Source: CAZVIJ01 sp964626735
GTDB lineage: Bacteria; Patescibacteriota; Dojkabacteria; JAOAGR01
Assembly (NCBI GenBank): GCA_964626735.1
Contig: CAZVIJ010000001.1
Span: 34,194-98,193, forward strand
Direction: 5' to 3'
DNA length: 64,000 bases
The notes beneath the pieces are model-generated. The model ran no database searches. It had not been told where the DNA came from and saw only the letters and a list, made by a program, of their open reading frames with translations. Shown one piece after another: positions 55,236 through 63,992 of this stretch. A program made the position numbers and the translations under genes. Position 1 is the first letter of the stretch. Every line of letters starts with the position of its first letter.

Positions 55236-55943
55236 TCAGGCAAGCACCTGGAGCGCTTGGTTACGGGTAATGAGGCCTGTCGCTCCGAATTGTATAACCG
55301 GCCGATCGATCGGATAATAAATGCGAGGAGGCGTTCCGCTTGGCGTTGAAAAACCGCTTCCGCCTCCGCGTTCCGGATCATCTTTGATTTGGTACATGTT
55401 GATTTCGAACAGATCGTCAAAGTCCAAACCTATCGCTGATGTTACGGAAAATGGCTGAGGTCCGTTAGCAAGGGAAATTGGTCCACCGGAGGTGAATTCG
55501 TAAATATTTTCGTCCCCTTCAAGTTGGCTAAGTTGTTCCCAGCCGCCCGATTCCGGCGTAGGCAGCATAATGAGCGCTTGCAGGAAATTTGATGATAACT
55601 GGATCTTCTGCATGCCGCCGACAACTTCAAACGCCGACAGCTGCGTTCGCGGGTTTACCAACGAGTAGAAACGCGCATGTCCCGACACCTTGTCGCGCGA
55701 AAACCACCAAATCATGCCGATTGCTTCCTTAAGACTCTTTTGTTGCATCGCCTTGCGTACCCCGTCATGCGTCCACAAATTTCCGTATTTGGTTAGCGAC
55801 TGCAGAACAAAATCGTTCCATTTCGCCGTTACGCCCCAGTCATATAAGAATCCCGGATAGTTGGAATTTCCGAGCCAAACGGTTTGCCCCTCGCTTCTTT
55901 TATCGACATAGCTTCCGGGACTCAATCGGACAAGTTCGATCAT
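55236..55943 (-). CDS. Soluble protein of unknown function
   Basis: The 235-residue protein has no signal peptide, helix or metal motif. It is aromatic-rich in the first half (WLGNSNYPGFLYDWG, MIWWFSRDKVSGHARFYSL) and ends with a Gly/Ser/Pro stretch and a hydrophobic tail. It reads the minus strand and lies between the membrane protein at 54466 and the GAPDH gene, whose promoter region it borders. No family is recognised. Confidence 0.55.
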   Translation of the reverse strand: MIELVRLSPGSYVDKRSEGQTVWLGNSNYPGFLYDWGVTAKWNDFVLQSLTKYGNLWTHDGVRKAMQQKSLKEAIGMIWWFSRDKVSGHARFYSLVNPRTQLSAFEVVGGMQKIQLSSNFLQALIMLPTPESGGWEQLSQLEGDENIYEFTSGGPISLANGPQPFSVTSAIGLDFDDLFEINMYQIKDDPERGGGSGFSTPSGTPPRIYYPIDRPVIQFGATGLITRNQALQVLA

Positions 55944-55969
55944 AGGTAATTATACCAAGGAAAACGAGT

Positions 55970-55998
55970 TTGAACTCTCCCAACGAAATCACTAAACT
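55970..55998 (+). promoter_or_regulatory. GAPDH promoter
   Basis: TTGAAC (55970-55975) and TAAACT (55993-55998) are 17 bases apart and the ATG is nine bases on, so the leader is about three bases and no ribosome site is possible. Confidence 0.6.
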
Positions 55999-56007
55999 GG
56001 CTTAACT

Positions 56008-57033
56008 ATGGCTATCAAAATCGCAATCAACGGATTCGGACGTATTGGACGGCTTGTCTACCGCGCACTGCTCGAAAAGAACATGCTTGCCGACAAAGTC
56101 GAGGTCGTCGTCGTCAACGACCTCGTTCCCGCTGAAAACTTGGCATACTTGCTGAAATACGACAGTACCCACCCGAACCTAACCGAAACGGTTCGCGCGC
56201 TCGACGACAGTACCATTCAAGTCGGAGACCGTACATTGAAGACGTTGGCGCTCAAGACAACCCCGGACCAGCTTCCCTGGAAAGAGTACGGTATCGATAT
56301 CGTTATCGAGTCTACCGGCTTCTTTACGAAAAAGGCCGATGCTTCGGGCCATATATCAGCCGGCGCCCGGAAGGTTATCATCTCCGCACCGTCGGATCCC
56401 GATGTTAAGACGATCGTGATGGGGGTAAACGACGACTCGTACGCGGGCGAGGACGTCGTATCGAATGCCAGCTGCACAACGAACTGTTTGGCTCCGTTGG
56501 TCCACGTTCTTCTGAAAGAGGGATTCGGGATCGAGGAAGGGATGATGACGACAAACCATTCGTATACCGCAAGCCAAGTACTCATGGACGGACCATCGAG
56601 GAAAGATTTCCGCGAGGGAAGGGCTGCCGCGATTAACGCTATCCCTTCATCGACCGGTGCAGCCAAAGCTTTGCACCTCGTTATCCCCGAAGTTGCGGGA
56701 AAGCTGACCGGAATTTCATTTCGAATCCCGACGCCCGATGTCTCGTGCGTAGATTTGACCGTACGCACCGAGAAAGACACCTCGATCGAAGAAATAAATG
56801 CCGCGATGAAAAACGCGAGCGAAACCTACCTGCATGATATTCTCGGCTGGACCGACGAGCCGGTCGTCTCGAGCGACTTCCTGCACGACAGCAGATCGAG
56901 CATATACGATTCGACCGCATCGCTCGCATTGAATTCCCGGTTTTTCAAGTTGATATCGTGGTACGACAACGAGTGGGGATACTCGAACCGGGTTGCCGAT
57001 ATCGTCAATAAGATTGCCGATAACTTACTTTGA
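56008..57033 (+). CDS. gap: Glyceraldehyde-3-phosphate dehydrogenase, type I
   Basis: The 341-residue protein begins IKIAINGFGRIGRLVYRALL (NAD-binding). It holds the active-site segment VVSNASCTTNCLAPLVHVL with the catalytic Cys near residue 154, His in MMTTNHSYTASQ, and the C-terminal WYDNEWGYSNRVADIV. It oxidises GAP to 1,3-bisphosphoglycerate with NAD, using GAP from phosphoketolase. pgk follows 26 bases later. Confidence 0.97.
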   Translation: MAIKIAINGFGRIGRLVYRALLEKNMLADKVEVVVVNDLVPAENLAYLLKYDSTHPNLTETVRALDDSTIQVGDRTLKTLALKTTPDQLPWKEYGIDIVIESTGFFTKKADASGHISAGARKVIISAPSDPDVKTIVMGVNDDSYAGEDVVSNASCTTNCLAPLVHVLLKEGFGIEEGMMTTNHSYTASQVLMDGPSRKDFREGRAAAINAIPSSTGAAKALHLVIPEVAGKLTGISFRIPTPDVSCVDLTVRTEKDTSIEEINAAMKNASETYLHDILGWTDEPVVSSDFLHDSRSSIYDSTASLALNSRFFKLISWYDNEWGYSNRVADIVNKIADNLL

Positions 57034-57052
57034 GATAAAAAATCGTTACACT
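57025..57052 (+). promoter_or_regulatory. Possible pgk promoter
   Basis: TTACTT (57025-57030) and TACACT (57047-57052) are 16 bases apart and the pgk ATG is seven bases on, so pgk may have its own promoter besides reading from the GAPDH gene. Confidence 0.35.
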
Positions 57053-57059
57053 GACATAT

Positions 57060-58271
57060 ATGTACTCGTTTCCGAACTTTGAAGAGGTCTTGAAGACAAA
57101 GCGAATCGCCAATATCCAAGACGTCGGCGCGAAAGTTGTCCTCTTGAGGACATGCTTGAACGTAGCCCTCGATAGCGAGGGAAATATATCGGAACCTCAG
57201 CGTCTCGAAGAAGCGCTTCCGACTATCGAGGACTTGGCGGAACGGGCTAAGGCTTTGGTCATTGTCGGACATCTCGGTAGGCCGGAAGGACAAGATCCCA
57301 AATTCTCGCTGGAGACAGTTCGACTTTGGTTCGCCGACAAGATCGATGGCCTATTGTTTGCGCGAAGCATCGATGAGGCAAAACAAGCGATCGAGCAAGG
57401 TTCGGCTAAAGTAATTCTCTTGGAGAACATCAGGTTTTTCGAAGGCGAGGAGTCGAAGGACCCGAACGTGCGCGACGCATTCGCAAAAGAGCTCGCATCG
57501 TTGGCGGATGTTTTCGTAAACGATGCATTTGCGGACTACCGTCCATCGGCATCAACCTACGATGTCGTCAAATATCTCCACTCATTCATCGGACCGATCT
57601 TCCACAACGAAGTATCGCAGTTGTCATACCTCTCTGCGCCGGAAGAGCCGTATGTCGCTATTCTTGGAGGCGCAAAACTGTCTGAAAAGCTCGATACCTT
57701 GCATGCGCTCCTTCCCGTTGCCGACAAGGTAATCATCGGCGGTGCAATGGCGTATACGCTCCTGAAGGCTGCGGGCTATCCCGTGGGCAAATCGCTGGTG
57801 GAAGAAGACAAGCTCGAAATCGCCGAAGAAATGATAAATCAGTACGCGGATAAATTAATCCTGCCCCTCGACCATCGCATCGCTAATGAATTCTCCGAAT
57901 CGGCCGAAAGTTCGGTAACCGATGGTATCGAGATACCCGACGACATGATCGCCATCGATATCGGGCCGCAAACAATCGATTGGTACGTTTCCGAAATCGG
58001 CATGGCTTCAACCCTCCTGATTAACGGTCCGATGGGGGTGTTCGAATGGACCCACTCGGCTGAAGGTACGCGGGCAGTGCTCCAGGCTATCTCCGACAAC
58101 GACTATGCCCGCAGAATCGCCGGTGGCGGAGATACAATCGCTGCCATTAACAAGCTCGGCGGTTTTACCTTCGACCACATCAGCACCGGTGGTGGCGCGA
58201 TGCTTGCCTACATCTCGTACGATACCTTCCCGACCCTGGATATAATCCTAAAAAAGGGAACAGAAAGCTAA
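57060..58271 (+). CDS. pgk: Phosphoglycerate kinase with an altered substrate-site motif
   Basis: The 403-residue protein has the PGK features IVGHLGRPEGQ, ILLENIRFFEGEE, VNDAFADYRPSAST, ILGGAKLSEKLDTL, NGPMGVFEW and GGGDTIAA. The first signature, normally R-V-D-F-N, reads VLLRTCLNVAL: the Asp that binds 3-phosphoglycerate is Cys, while the Arg and Asn are kept. The second His of the RAHAS segment is also missing. It should produce ATP from 1,3-bisphosphoglycerate in the pathway with GAPDH, but the altered site may change affinity. It lies 26 bases after the GAPDH gene. Confidence 0.93.
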   Translation: MYSFPNFEEVLKTKRIANIQDVGAKVVLLRTCLNVALDSEGNISEPQRLEEALPTIEDLAERAKALVIVGHLGRPEGQDPKFSLETVRLWFADKIDGLLFARSIDEAKQAIEQGSAKVILLENIRFFEGEESKDPNVRDAFAKELASLADVFVNDAFADYRPSASTYDVVKYLHSFIGPIFHNEVSQLSYLSAPEEPYVAILGGAKLSEKLDTLHALLPVADKVIIGGAMAYTLLKAAGYPVGKSLVEEDKLEIAEEMINQYADKLILPLDHRIANEFSESAESSVTDGIEIPDDMIAIDIGPQTIDWYVSEIGMASTLLINGPMGVFEWTHSAEGTRAVLQAISDNDYARRIAGGGDTIAAINKLGGFTFDHISTGGGAMLAYISYDTFPTLDIILKKGTES

Positions 58272-58298
58272 AAAAAGCACTTCTTCCCATTCGTCGTG

Positions 58299-58304
58299 TA
58301 TAAT
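58299..58304 (+). promoter_or_regulatory. -10 element of the gene at 58310
   Basis: A perfect TATAAT lies five bases before the ATG, so transcription should begin on the start codon. No -35 is evident. Confidence 0.5.
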
Positions 58305-58309
58305 CGTAC

Positions 58310-59074
58310 ATGATCCTTTCGGATTTCCAGAGGGAAAAACTCCGTGTCGACCCTAAAAACAAGACAATAACGTTCCCGAAGGCGAGTGGTACCGGCGAGC
58401 ATGTAATCGAATATCCGATTGTTATATCTTACGACGCTCAGACGAGGCAGGTTTCCAACGAAGGCGGCTATACTTATGAATTCCTCAGGAGCGTCGTCAG
58501 GAAGTTCCCTTCGACAAAGTGGTTTGCGACGAAGCCGAGGAAAGGCCGGGGAGTAACGCTGCTCGGCATAGATTCGCAGCTTATCGCCAACTTCAAGAAT
58601 AAAGACAACTTGCTGACCAAATCCTTTTCGTACCTCCCTGATCTGGAAATGTACGATTTCAGCTCTGACCTGAAAGATTTTCTGGGATTCCTCAGGGAGT
58701 CAGACGTACACTCATTTAGTTCGTATTCATATAAATATATCTCGATCAACACAAAATCGAACAGTATCGTATTAGCGAACTTCGACGAGGAAACATTGAA
58801 GGAAAATATCGCGCATACGTTGAGCGAGCAAATGCACTTGCTCAACCTCGACGCATTCGACATGTCGTCGGTAACCGGGAAAGTTATCGCAAGCCTTATC
58901 GAGGGGGATACGGTATATATCGACAGCTCCCAAGGTGAAGAACGGGAAGTATTAGTCTACCGGTATGTCGATAATGATCGCTCGACGCTCTTTATTCCAT
59001 TTATCGATCGCAAGCTCCTTCTCAACCCGTTTTCGAGACATAAGGTCGATGTGCTCGGCATTTTGACAAACTAG
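58310..59074 (+). CDS. Soluble protein of unknown function
   Basis: The 254-residue protein has no signal peptide or transmembrane helix and no metal or nucleotide motif that I can see. Hydrophilic and alternately charged, it has several beta-like strands (YKYISINTKSNSIVLANF, DTVYIDSSQGEEREVLVYRYV). Its end overlaps the convergent flavoprotein stop by four bases. A good -10 element five bases before its start supports expression. Confidence 0.6.
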   Translation: MILSDFQREKLRVDPKNKTITFPKASGTGEHVIEYPIVISYDAQTRQVSNEGGYTYEFLRSVVRKFPSTKWFATKPRKGRGVTLLGIDSQLIANFKNKDNLLTKSFSYLPDLEMYDFSSDLKDFLGFLRESDVHSFSSYSYKYISINTKSNSIVLANFDEETLKENIAHTLSEQMHLLNLDAFDMSSVTGKVIASLIEGDTVYIDSSQGEEREVLVYRYVDNDRSTLFIPFIDRKLLLNPFSRHKVDVLGILTN

Positions 59075-60423
59075 ACGTATTCGACCGCTTTACCCAGTAC
59101 ATACTCAAGAGAGTTTCGTACAATCTCGTTATAGGTCGGGTGAGCGTGGATAATACGAGATACCTCATCGATATGGACATCCATAGCGATTATGTTCGCA
59201 TACGCCTGGATTATTTCCCCAGCCATTTCGCCAATCATCTGTACCGCCAAAAGCCGATTCGTCTTTTTCTCGACCCATAATTTGACGAACCCCTCGTTGA
59301 ACTCTTCGATATTCGCACGCAAGTTTGCGGTAAACGGGAATTTGACGACCCTAACGTTCGTGAGATCGGTGGGGACGGTACCGACGGTCGCTACTTCGGG
59401 AATGGTATAGACTACTGCCGGGATGACCGAATAATCCATATGCCGTTCGCCTCCCATGATATTTTCCGCGGCGATAATACCCTGCTGTATTGCGACATGA
59501 GCGAGGATGCTCAGCCCCGTGGAATCGCCGATCGAGTAGATATTCGGTTTTGACGTTTGAAGCTTTTCGTTGACGGTGATGCCTTTAGGAGTATGGTTGA
59601 TTCCGAGCGCTGTCATGGCAGCGTCGTTAATGACTGCTTTTCTGCCGATTGCGACGAGGTTCAAGGGCGAGTCGATTACGATCTGCTCCTTGGTCGCAAC
59701 TTTTTCGACCGTCAGTTTCCCGTTCGTGATATCGAGCACTTTATGCCCGGTTAGGATCTCGACGCCGAGCGATTCGAGTTCCTTGGTTATCGCCTCGCTA
59801 ATTTCTGGATCGAAGATGCTGACGCATCGATCCTGAAATTCGACGATCCGAACGTCGCATCCGAAGTGGCAGAACATTGTCGCGAATTCGAGTCCGATTA
59901 TGCCTCCTCCGATAATCGTGAGCTTCTCGGGGAGCTCCTTGATAGTGATCAGCTTGTTGCTGTTGACGATTGAAGGGTCATCCTTTTGCAAGAAAGGGGG
60001 GATCATCGGTTCGGACCCGGTCGCAAATACGATATGTTCGGTCTCCAATACCTGGTCGCCTACTTTTACATGGGTATCGTCGATAACCTCGCCGCTGCCT
60101 TGGATAAGATCGACTCCCCAATGGTCAAGCAGATGCTTGATTTCTTCGCGGCTTTTTCTCATAACCTCATCTCGTCGCTCGGCGACTTTCTCGAAGTTTA
60201 CTTTTTTTCCGGCCACCTCGATTCCGTAATGCTCGGCATTTCGCAATGCATGCATGATCTTTGCCGAGGCAATCATCGCCTTCGATGGTGTGCATCCCCA
60301 ATTGACGCAAATTCCTCCAACCAAATCTCGCTCGATGAGAGCGACTTTGCCTTTCAGTTGTGCAATGCGTATTGCGCATGTGTACCCCGAAGGACCTGAG
60401 CCGATGATAACTGCCGTATACAT
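59071..60423 (-). CDS. Dihydrolipoamide-dehydrogenase-like flavoprotein
   Basis: The 450-residue protein has the FAD motif VIIGSGPSGYTCAIRIAQL and the redox disulfide GGICVNWGCTPSKAM. It has the NAD motif LTIIGGGIIGLEFATMF, the second FAD motif NIYSIGDSTG and the C-terminal dimer segment IIHAHPTYNE with the catalytic His-Glu of lipoamide dehydrogenase. No lipoyl-dependent dehydrogenase gene is in the window. It could serve another disulfide substrate or a missing complex. Mercuric reductase and glutathione reductase are alternatives, but the HAHPT.NE tail favours E3. Confidence 0.88.
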   Translation of the reverse strand: MYTAVIIGSGPSGYTCAIRIAQLKGKVALIERDLVGGICVNWGCTPSKAMIASAKIMHALRNAEHYGIEVAGKKVNFEKVAERRDEVMRKSREEIKHLLDHWGVDLIQGSGEVIDDTHVKVGDQVLETEHIVFATGSEPMIPPFLQKDDPSIVNSNKLITIKELPEKLTIIGGGIIGLEFATMFCHFGCDVRIVEFQDRCVSIFDPEISEAITKELESLGVEILTGHKVLDITNGKLTVEKVATKEQIVIDSPLNLVAIGRKAVINDAAMTALGINHTPKGITVNEKLQTSKPNIYSIGDSTGLSILAHVAIQQGIIAAENIMGGERHMDYSVIPAVVYTIPEVATVGTVPTDLTNVRVVKFPFTANLRANIEEFNEGFVKLWVEKKTNRLLAVQMIGEMAGEIIQAYANIIAMDVHIDEVSRIIHAHPTYNEIVRNSLEYVLGKAVEYV

Positions 60424-60552
60424 AATCTTACCATTCTAATATAAGCGGTGGGAAAGTGCACTCGAGCCGAATGTATAAATTAAATCTACCGCACAATACC
60501 TCGAACGGTAAATTTATAAGCAGTATATATTCGTATACGGCAGTTCAACCCG

Positions 60553-60558
60553 TATACT
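60553..60558 (+). promoter_or_regulatory. -10 element and GTATAC repeats before the gene at 60568
   Basis: TATACT at 60553-60558 lies nine bases before the ATG. CGTATAC occurs twice (60532-60538 and 60551-60557), 19 bases apart, each with a palindromic GTATAC core, a possible operator pair. The rest of the 144-base region 60424-60567 shows nothing coding. Confidence 0.4.
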
Positions 60559-60567
60559 TTCGCACCA

Positions 60568-61023
60568 ATGGATCTCCCTCCAAGACAAACCCCGGAGAAT
60601 AGGGCTGAAGCTCAATCGACCTTTTTTGAAGCCTGTAGGGATTTGATTCGGGCCGAAATCTATATGGTTGCGACCGTTCTGGTATTGGCGGCCACGTACC
60701 GGTGGAGAGATCTTCCTGACCATAAGACAACATTCTATGAAGACGGCTCCTGGAAAACGACCGGTCCAAGGAAGCGGGATTCGAGAAGCGGTTTAGTCGT
60801 CTTTCGCGAATACAACGGTCCCGATGCAAAAAACAGGCATATCCACGACCATCGAATTGTGGCAGTAGACAGGCGGGGGACACGGGAAGAGACGATCGTT
60901 CACGGCGTTATCGATCGGGTTAAGCAACGAGAGCAGCAAAGGCAGAGAATGCTCCAATCGGAAAGTCCAACTGCATTGGCTAGCCAACAAACTGCTGAAA
61001 CGAGCGAGATGCTTGAAACGTGA
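60568..61023 (+). CDS. Hypothetical protein upstream of hen1
   Basis: The 151-residue protein has one possible hydrophobic helix (about 29-44, EIYMVATVLVLAATY) and is otherwise polar, with a charged end (RVKQREQQRQRMLQSE). I do not recognise it. It ends 28 bases before the Hen1 gene on the same strand, so it may belong to the same transcript as the RNA-repair pair. Confidence 0.5.
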   Translation: MDLPPRQTPENRAEAQSTFFEACRDLIRAEIYMVATVLVLAATYRWRDLPDHKTTFYEDGSWKTTGPRKRDSRSGLVVFREYNGPDAKNRHIHDHRIVAVDRRGTREETIVHGVIDRVKQREQQRQRMLQSESPTALASQQTAETSEMLET

Positions 61024-61051
61024 AGCCCCATAAATTGCATGTTCCGAACGC

Positions 61052-62356
61052 TTGGATTACTATACGACCGTGGCAGTATTCCAGGTGACATCGGAGAATC
61101 CTGAGTTCTCGTACATTATCCGCAAGAATCCCAACCAGGGTATGGTTATACGCAACATACGCAAGGGAATGGCGTTCGGATGGTATTCCGCACCTCGTAC
61201 ATACAATATCTACTTCAGGGATGCAGAAGACGAAGTTTCGTTCAAGAAAGACAAAAACGAGATCTTCGAATACTTGAATACATCCCGCTATAATTCGGCG
61301 CTGCTTTTTACCGCGTGCATCAAGGAATTCTTCCAAAGTAACGTGCGTGAAGCGCCCGAAAACGATACGGAACGCACGTACGCGACATCGGTACTGATCG
61401 GGATGATCAAAGTCCGATCAGTCCATTACCTCGATTTCTTTAGCCAGCACTTCAAGGACGTGGAGTTAGTCTACGAGGAGATAGCGAGCAAAAGCTATAA
61501 AGTAACGATAACCTCAAGGCGTTCGATTCACTACGTGATGAATTACTGCAATTTGTTGGGGATTTTTCTTGCTATCGTCAACGACGAAGATATATTCATC
61601 AGCGACGATCTGCTCGACAAATACATAAATTCAATTATTGTGCTTGATGCCCCGTACTTCGTACGATACCTATTTAAAACCAGGTTTATCACATCGCTTC
61701 CGGTTTTCGAAAAATACAAGGAGGCGCTCCAGCAAAGTTCGAATGAACATATAACGCTCACTTTCGGGTTCAATAATTACGCCCGCCGCTCTGCGATAGC
61801 TGAAAAACTAGACTTCAGCCGCCCGATAATCGATCTTGGCTGCGGCGAGGGCTACTTTACCCTTTCGTATGCAACGAAACTGCATGGCGAAACGCTGGTG
61901 GCTATCGATACCGATCCCGAAGTACTCGATTTGCTGAAAAGAAATATAGAGAAACGGATGCTTGAAAACATCGTCGTACATCAAGGCTATGAGGAGGCGC
62001 TCCCGACAATACGTTCGTTGGGGAAAGCAGTCGATATCGTCATGTCGGAAGTCGTCGAACATATGGATATCGAAACATCGGGCACGCTTATCGCACGCGT
62101 TCTCCAGACGGCACCGGTACACGAGTTTTACATCACGACTCCCAATAAGGATTTCAACAAGCACTACTTCGAGCAGTCGCACGATACACGACATGCGGGG
62201 CATATTTTCGAATTGACGAGCGATGAGTTCGTGGCGTGGATTAAAAGCATAATCGTCCCTCCTTACGAAGCGGAATTTTTTCAAATCGGCGATAGTGTCG
62301 ATGGTGCTTCGCCGACTTCGGGATGCGTAATAAGAAAGGTTGATCATGGAAAGTAA
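61052..62356 (+). CDS. hen1: Bacterial Hen1, RNA 3'-terminal ribose 2'-O-methyltransferase
   Basis: The start codon is TTG (61052), with a GTG at 61070 as an alternative; the product has about 434 residues. The N-terminal half resembles the ligase-activating domain of bacterial Hen1 (TSENPEFSYIIRKNPNQ, GMAFGWYSAPRTYNIYF). The methyltransferase follows: PIIDLGCGEGYFTL near residue 262, then MSEVVEHMD with the metal ligands Glu-x-x-Glu-His. The fourth ligand is His in RHAGHIFE, 47 residues after that His, the same spacing as I recall for Clostridium thermocellum Hen1. It marks the 3' end of cleaved RNA so that the repaired junction resists a second cut. It overlaps the Pnkp gene. Confidence 0.9.
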   Translation: MDYYTTVAVFQVTSENPEFSYIIRKNPNQGMVIRNIRKGMAFGWYSAPRTYNIYFRDAEDEVSFKKDKNEIFEYLNTSRYNSALLFTACIKEFFQSNVREAPENDTERTYATSVLIGMIKVRSVHYLDFFSQHFKDVELVYEEIASKSYKVTITSRRSIHYVMNYCNLLGIFLAIVNDEDIFISDDLLDKYINSIIVLDAPYFVRYLFKTRFITSLPVFEKYKEALQQSSNEHITLTFGFNNYARRSAIAEKLDFSRPIIDLGCGEGYFTLSYATKLHGETLVAIDTDPEVLDLLKRNIEKRMLENIVVHQGYEEALPTIRSLGKAVDIVMSEVVEHMDIETSGTLIARVLQTAPVHEFYITTPNKDFNKHYFEQSHDTRHAGHIFELTSDEFVAWIKSIIVPPYEAEFFQIGDSVDGASPTSGCVIRKVDHGK

Positions 62357-63992
62357 ATCGATACAGGTTGAACTACACTCGATAATCATGTTGATCGGGC
62401 CATCTAACTGCGGCAAAAGCTACTTTGCCCGAAATATCCTGATTCCGCAGCTGAAGCGAGCAACAAATCCCGTAAAACCGATAAACATACAGTACATCAG
62501 CTCGGATGAAATACGAAAACAGCTGCTCGGCCACGACTACTCGAAATACGATAAGGAAATGATGCACGCTAGCGAGCAGGCATTCAACATGCTGTACGCA
62601 CAAGTCGATAACGCAACGCAGTACCCTATCAACAGCGAAGTGGTAATTGTCGATACGCTCGGATTATTCGAAGGGTTTCGCGAACGGATACTCGAAATAG
62701 CCAAGCGCAACAACTACGCGGTTCACGCCATTATCTTCGATTACAAAGAACGAGACGATTACCTAAAGCATATACCCGACGACCAGTATTACGGCTATGC
62801 ACGTAAGTACGTATCGAAAAGCATCGACAGGCTAAAGCGCGAAGTACTACCGGAGATCTCGAAACGAGACTTCGATAGAATTGACAGAATACGTTCATCC
62901 GATTTTACCGGGTACGGGGTAGCCCTTCAGGACTTCGATCGGTATCTATCGTGCTTTTTACCCGCAGATAAACGATATGTCGTGATCGGAGATGTGCACG
63001 GTTGCTATGAAGAATTCCTATCGCTGCTCGAAAAGAACGGCGCCAAGATCGAAAAGGGTAAATTGGAAACCGATGCGGTTTTTATTCTGGTAGGCGACCT
63101 GATCGATAAAGGATATGCGAGCAAAGAAGTGTTGGCTTTTATCCTCGAGAACATAGAATCTTTCAAAATCGTTCTCGGCAATCACGATAATTTCGTGTAC
63201 AAATACCTTAACGGTTTGCTGGCGAAAAATATCGTGCCGAACGATCTGAAGGAAGGATACTTTACGAGCATTCCCGAATTTGCGGACGATGTAAAAGCGA
63301 AAGAAGATCTCGCCCGAATAATTGAGCTGTCGAGGCCGTTCTATTGGCATCGGGATTTCATCGTTACGCATGCGCCTGCCCATAAGCAATATCTCGGTAA
63401 GCTCGACAAATCGTCGCTTCGAAACCAACGAACATTCATATACTCGAAAAGAAAAGACTATGATTCAGACGAAGCATATAAAACTGCCGTAGAAAACGAC
63501 CTGGGCTTCCTCAAGGTAGAAAGCGGATTTCATTTGCCGTATCATGTTTTCGGCCATATCGCCTTCGAATCGGTACTACAGGTAAAAAACAAAATCGATA
63601 TCGATACCGGCTGTTCGAATCGAAATGCGCTAACTTCTTTTGAAATCAAGCAGGGGCGGCCGTTTTTCGAATCTGTCTCGTCAAAATCCAATACGCGTCT
63701 TCAGGATGAGAAGCTTATGAGAATATTCACGAAGCAGGAGATCGCGCCAGACGTAAAGGACTTAAGCAAAAGCGACCTGAGCAGGATCCGCACGTTAGCT
63801 GAAGCGCGAGTGAATTACGTTTCCGGTACCATGACCCCGGCGGATAAGGCACTTAAGCAAAATATTCTCGAGTCGTTGCAGCAGGCGTTATATTACTACA
63901 AGAACAAAAGCGTCCACGAAGTCATACTCGAGCCGAAATACATGGGAAGCCGGTGCAACGTATATTTCTCCATTTGTGGGCCGTCTCGATGA
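62346..63992 (+). CDS. pnkp: Polynucleotide kinase-phosphatase Pnkp, ligase domain cut short
   Basis: The ATG at 62346 overlaps hen1 by 11 bases. The N-terminal kinase has P-loop GPSNCGKSYFA and DTLGLFEGFR. A metallophosphatase domain follows (VVIGDVHGCYEE, LVGDLIDKG, VLGNHDNF, VTHAPAH, VFGHIAFES). The third, ligase domain begins near residue 470 and reaches the nucleotidyl-transfer motif VILEPKYMGSRC (nucleophile Lys). The frame then meets TGA at 63990-63992, eight bases from the window edge. A full bacterial Pnkp runs about 300 residues further. Either the contig end carries a base error or the gene is broken. It heals both ends of cleaved RNA and, with Hen1, seals them. Confidence 0.88.
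   Translation: MESKSIQVELHSIIMLIGPSNCGKSYFARNILIPQLKRATNPVKPINIQYISSDEIRKQLLGHDYSKYDKEMMHASEQAFNMLYAQVDNATQYPINSEVVIVDTLGLFEGFRERILEIAKRNNYAVHAIIFDYKERDDYLKHIPDDQYYGYARKYVSKSIDRLKREVLPEISKRDFDRIDRIRSSDFTGYGVALQDFDRYLSCFLPADKRYVVIGDVHGCYEEFLSLLEKNGAKIEKGKLETDAVFILVGDLIDKGYASKEVLAFILENIESFKIVLGNHDNFVYKYLNGLLAKNIVPNDLKEGYFTSIPEFADDVKAKEDLARIIELSRPFYWHRDFIVTHAPAHKQYLGKLDKSSLRNQRTFIYSKRKDYDSDEAYKTAVENDLGFLKVESGFHLPYHVFGHIAFESVLQVKNKIDIDTGCSNRNALTSFEIKQGRPFFESVSSKSNTRLQDEKLMRIFTKQEIAPDVKDLSKSDLSRIRTLAEARVNYVSGTMTPADKALKQNILESLQQALYYYKNKSVHEVILEPKYMGSRCNVYFSICGPSR

Noticed and set aside
3..63992. Possible alternative genetic code (UGA as Gly, code 25)
   Set aside because: Several genes end in UGA at the expected family length (ftsX, the gene at 18197, the cupredoxin gene), and no UGA interrupts a conserved domain.
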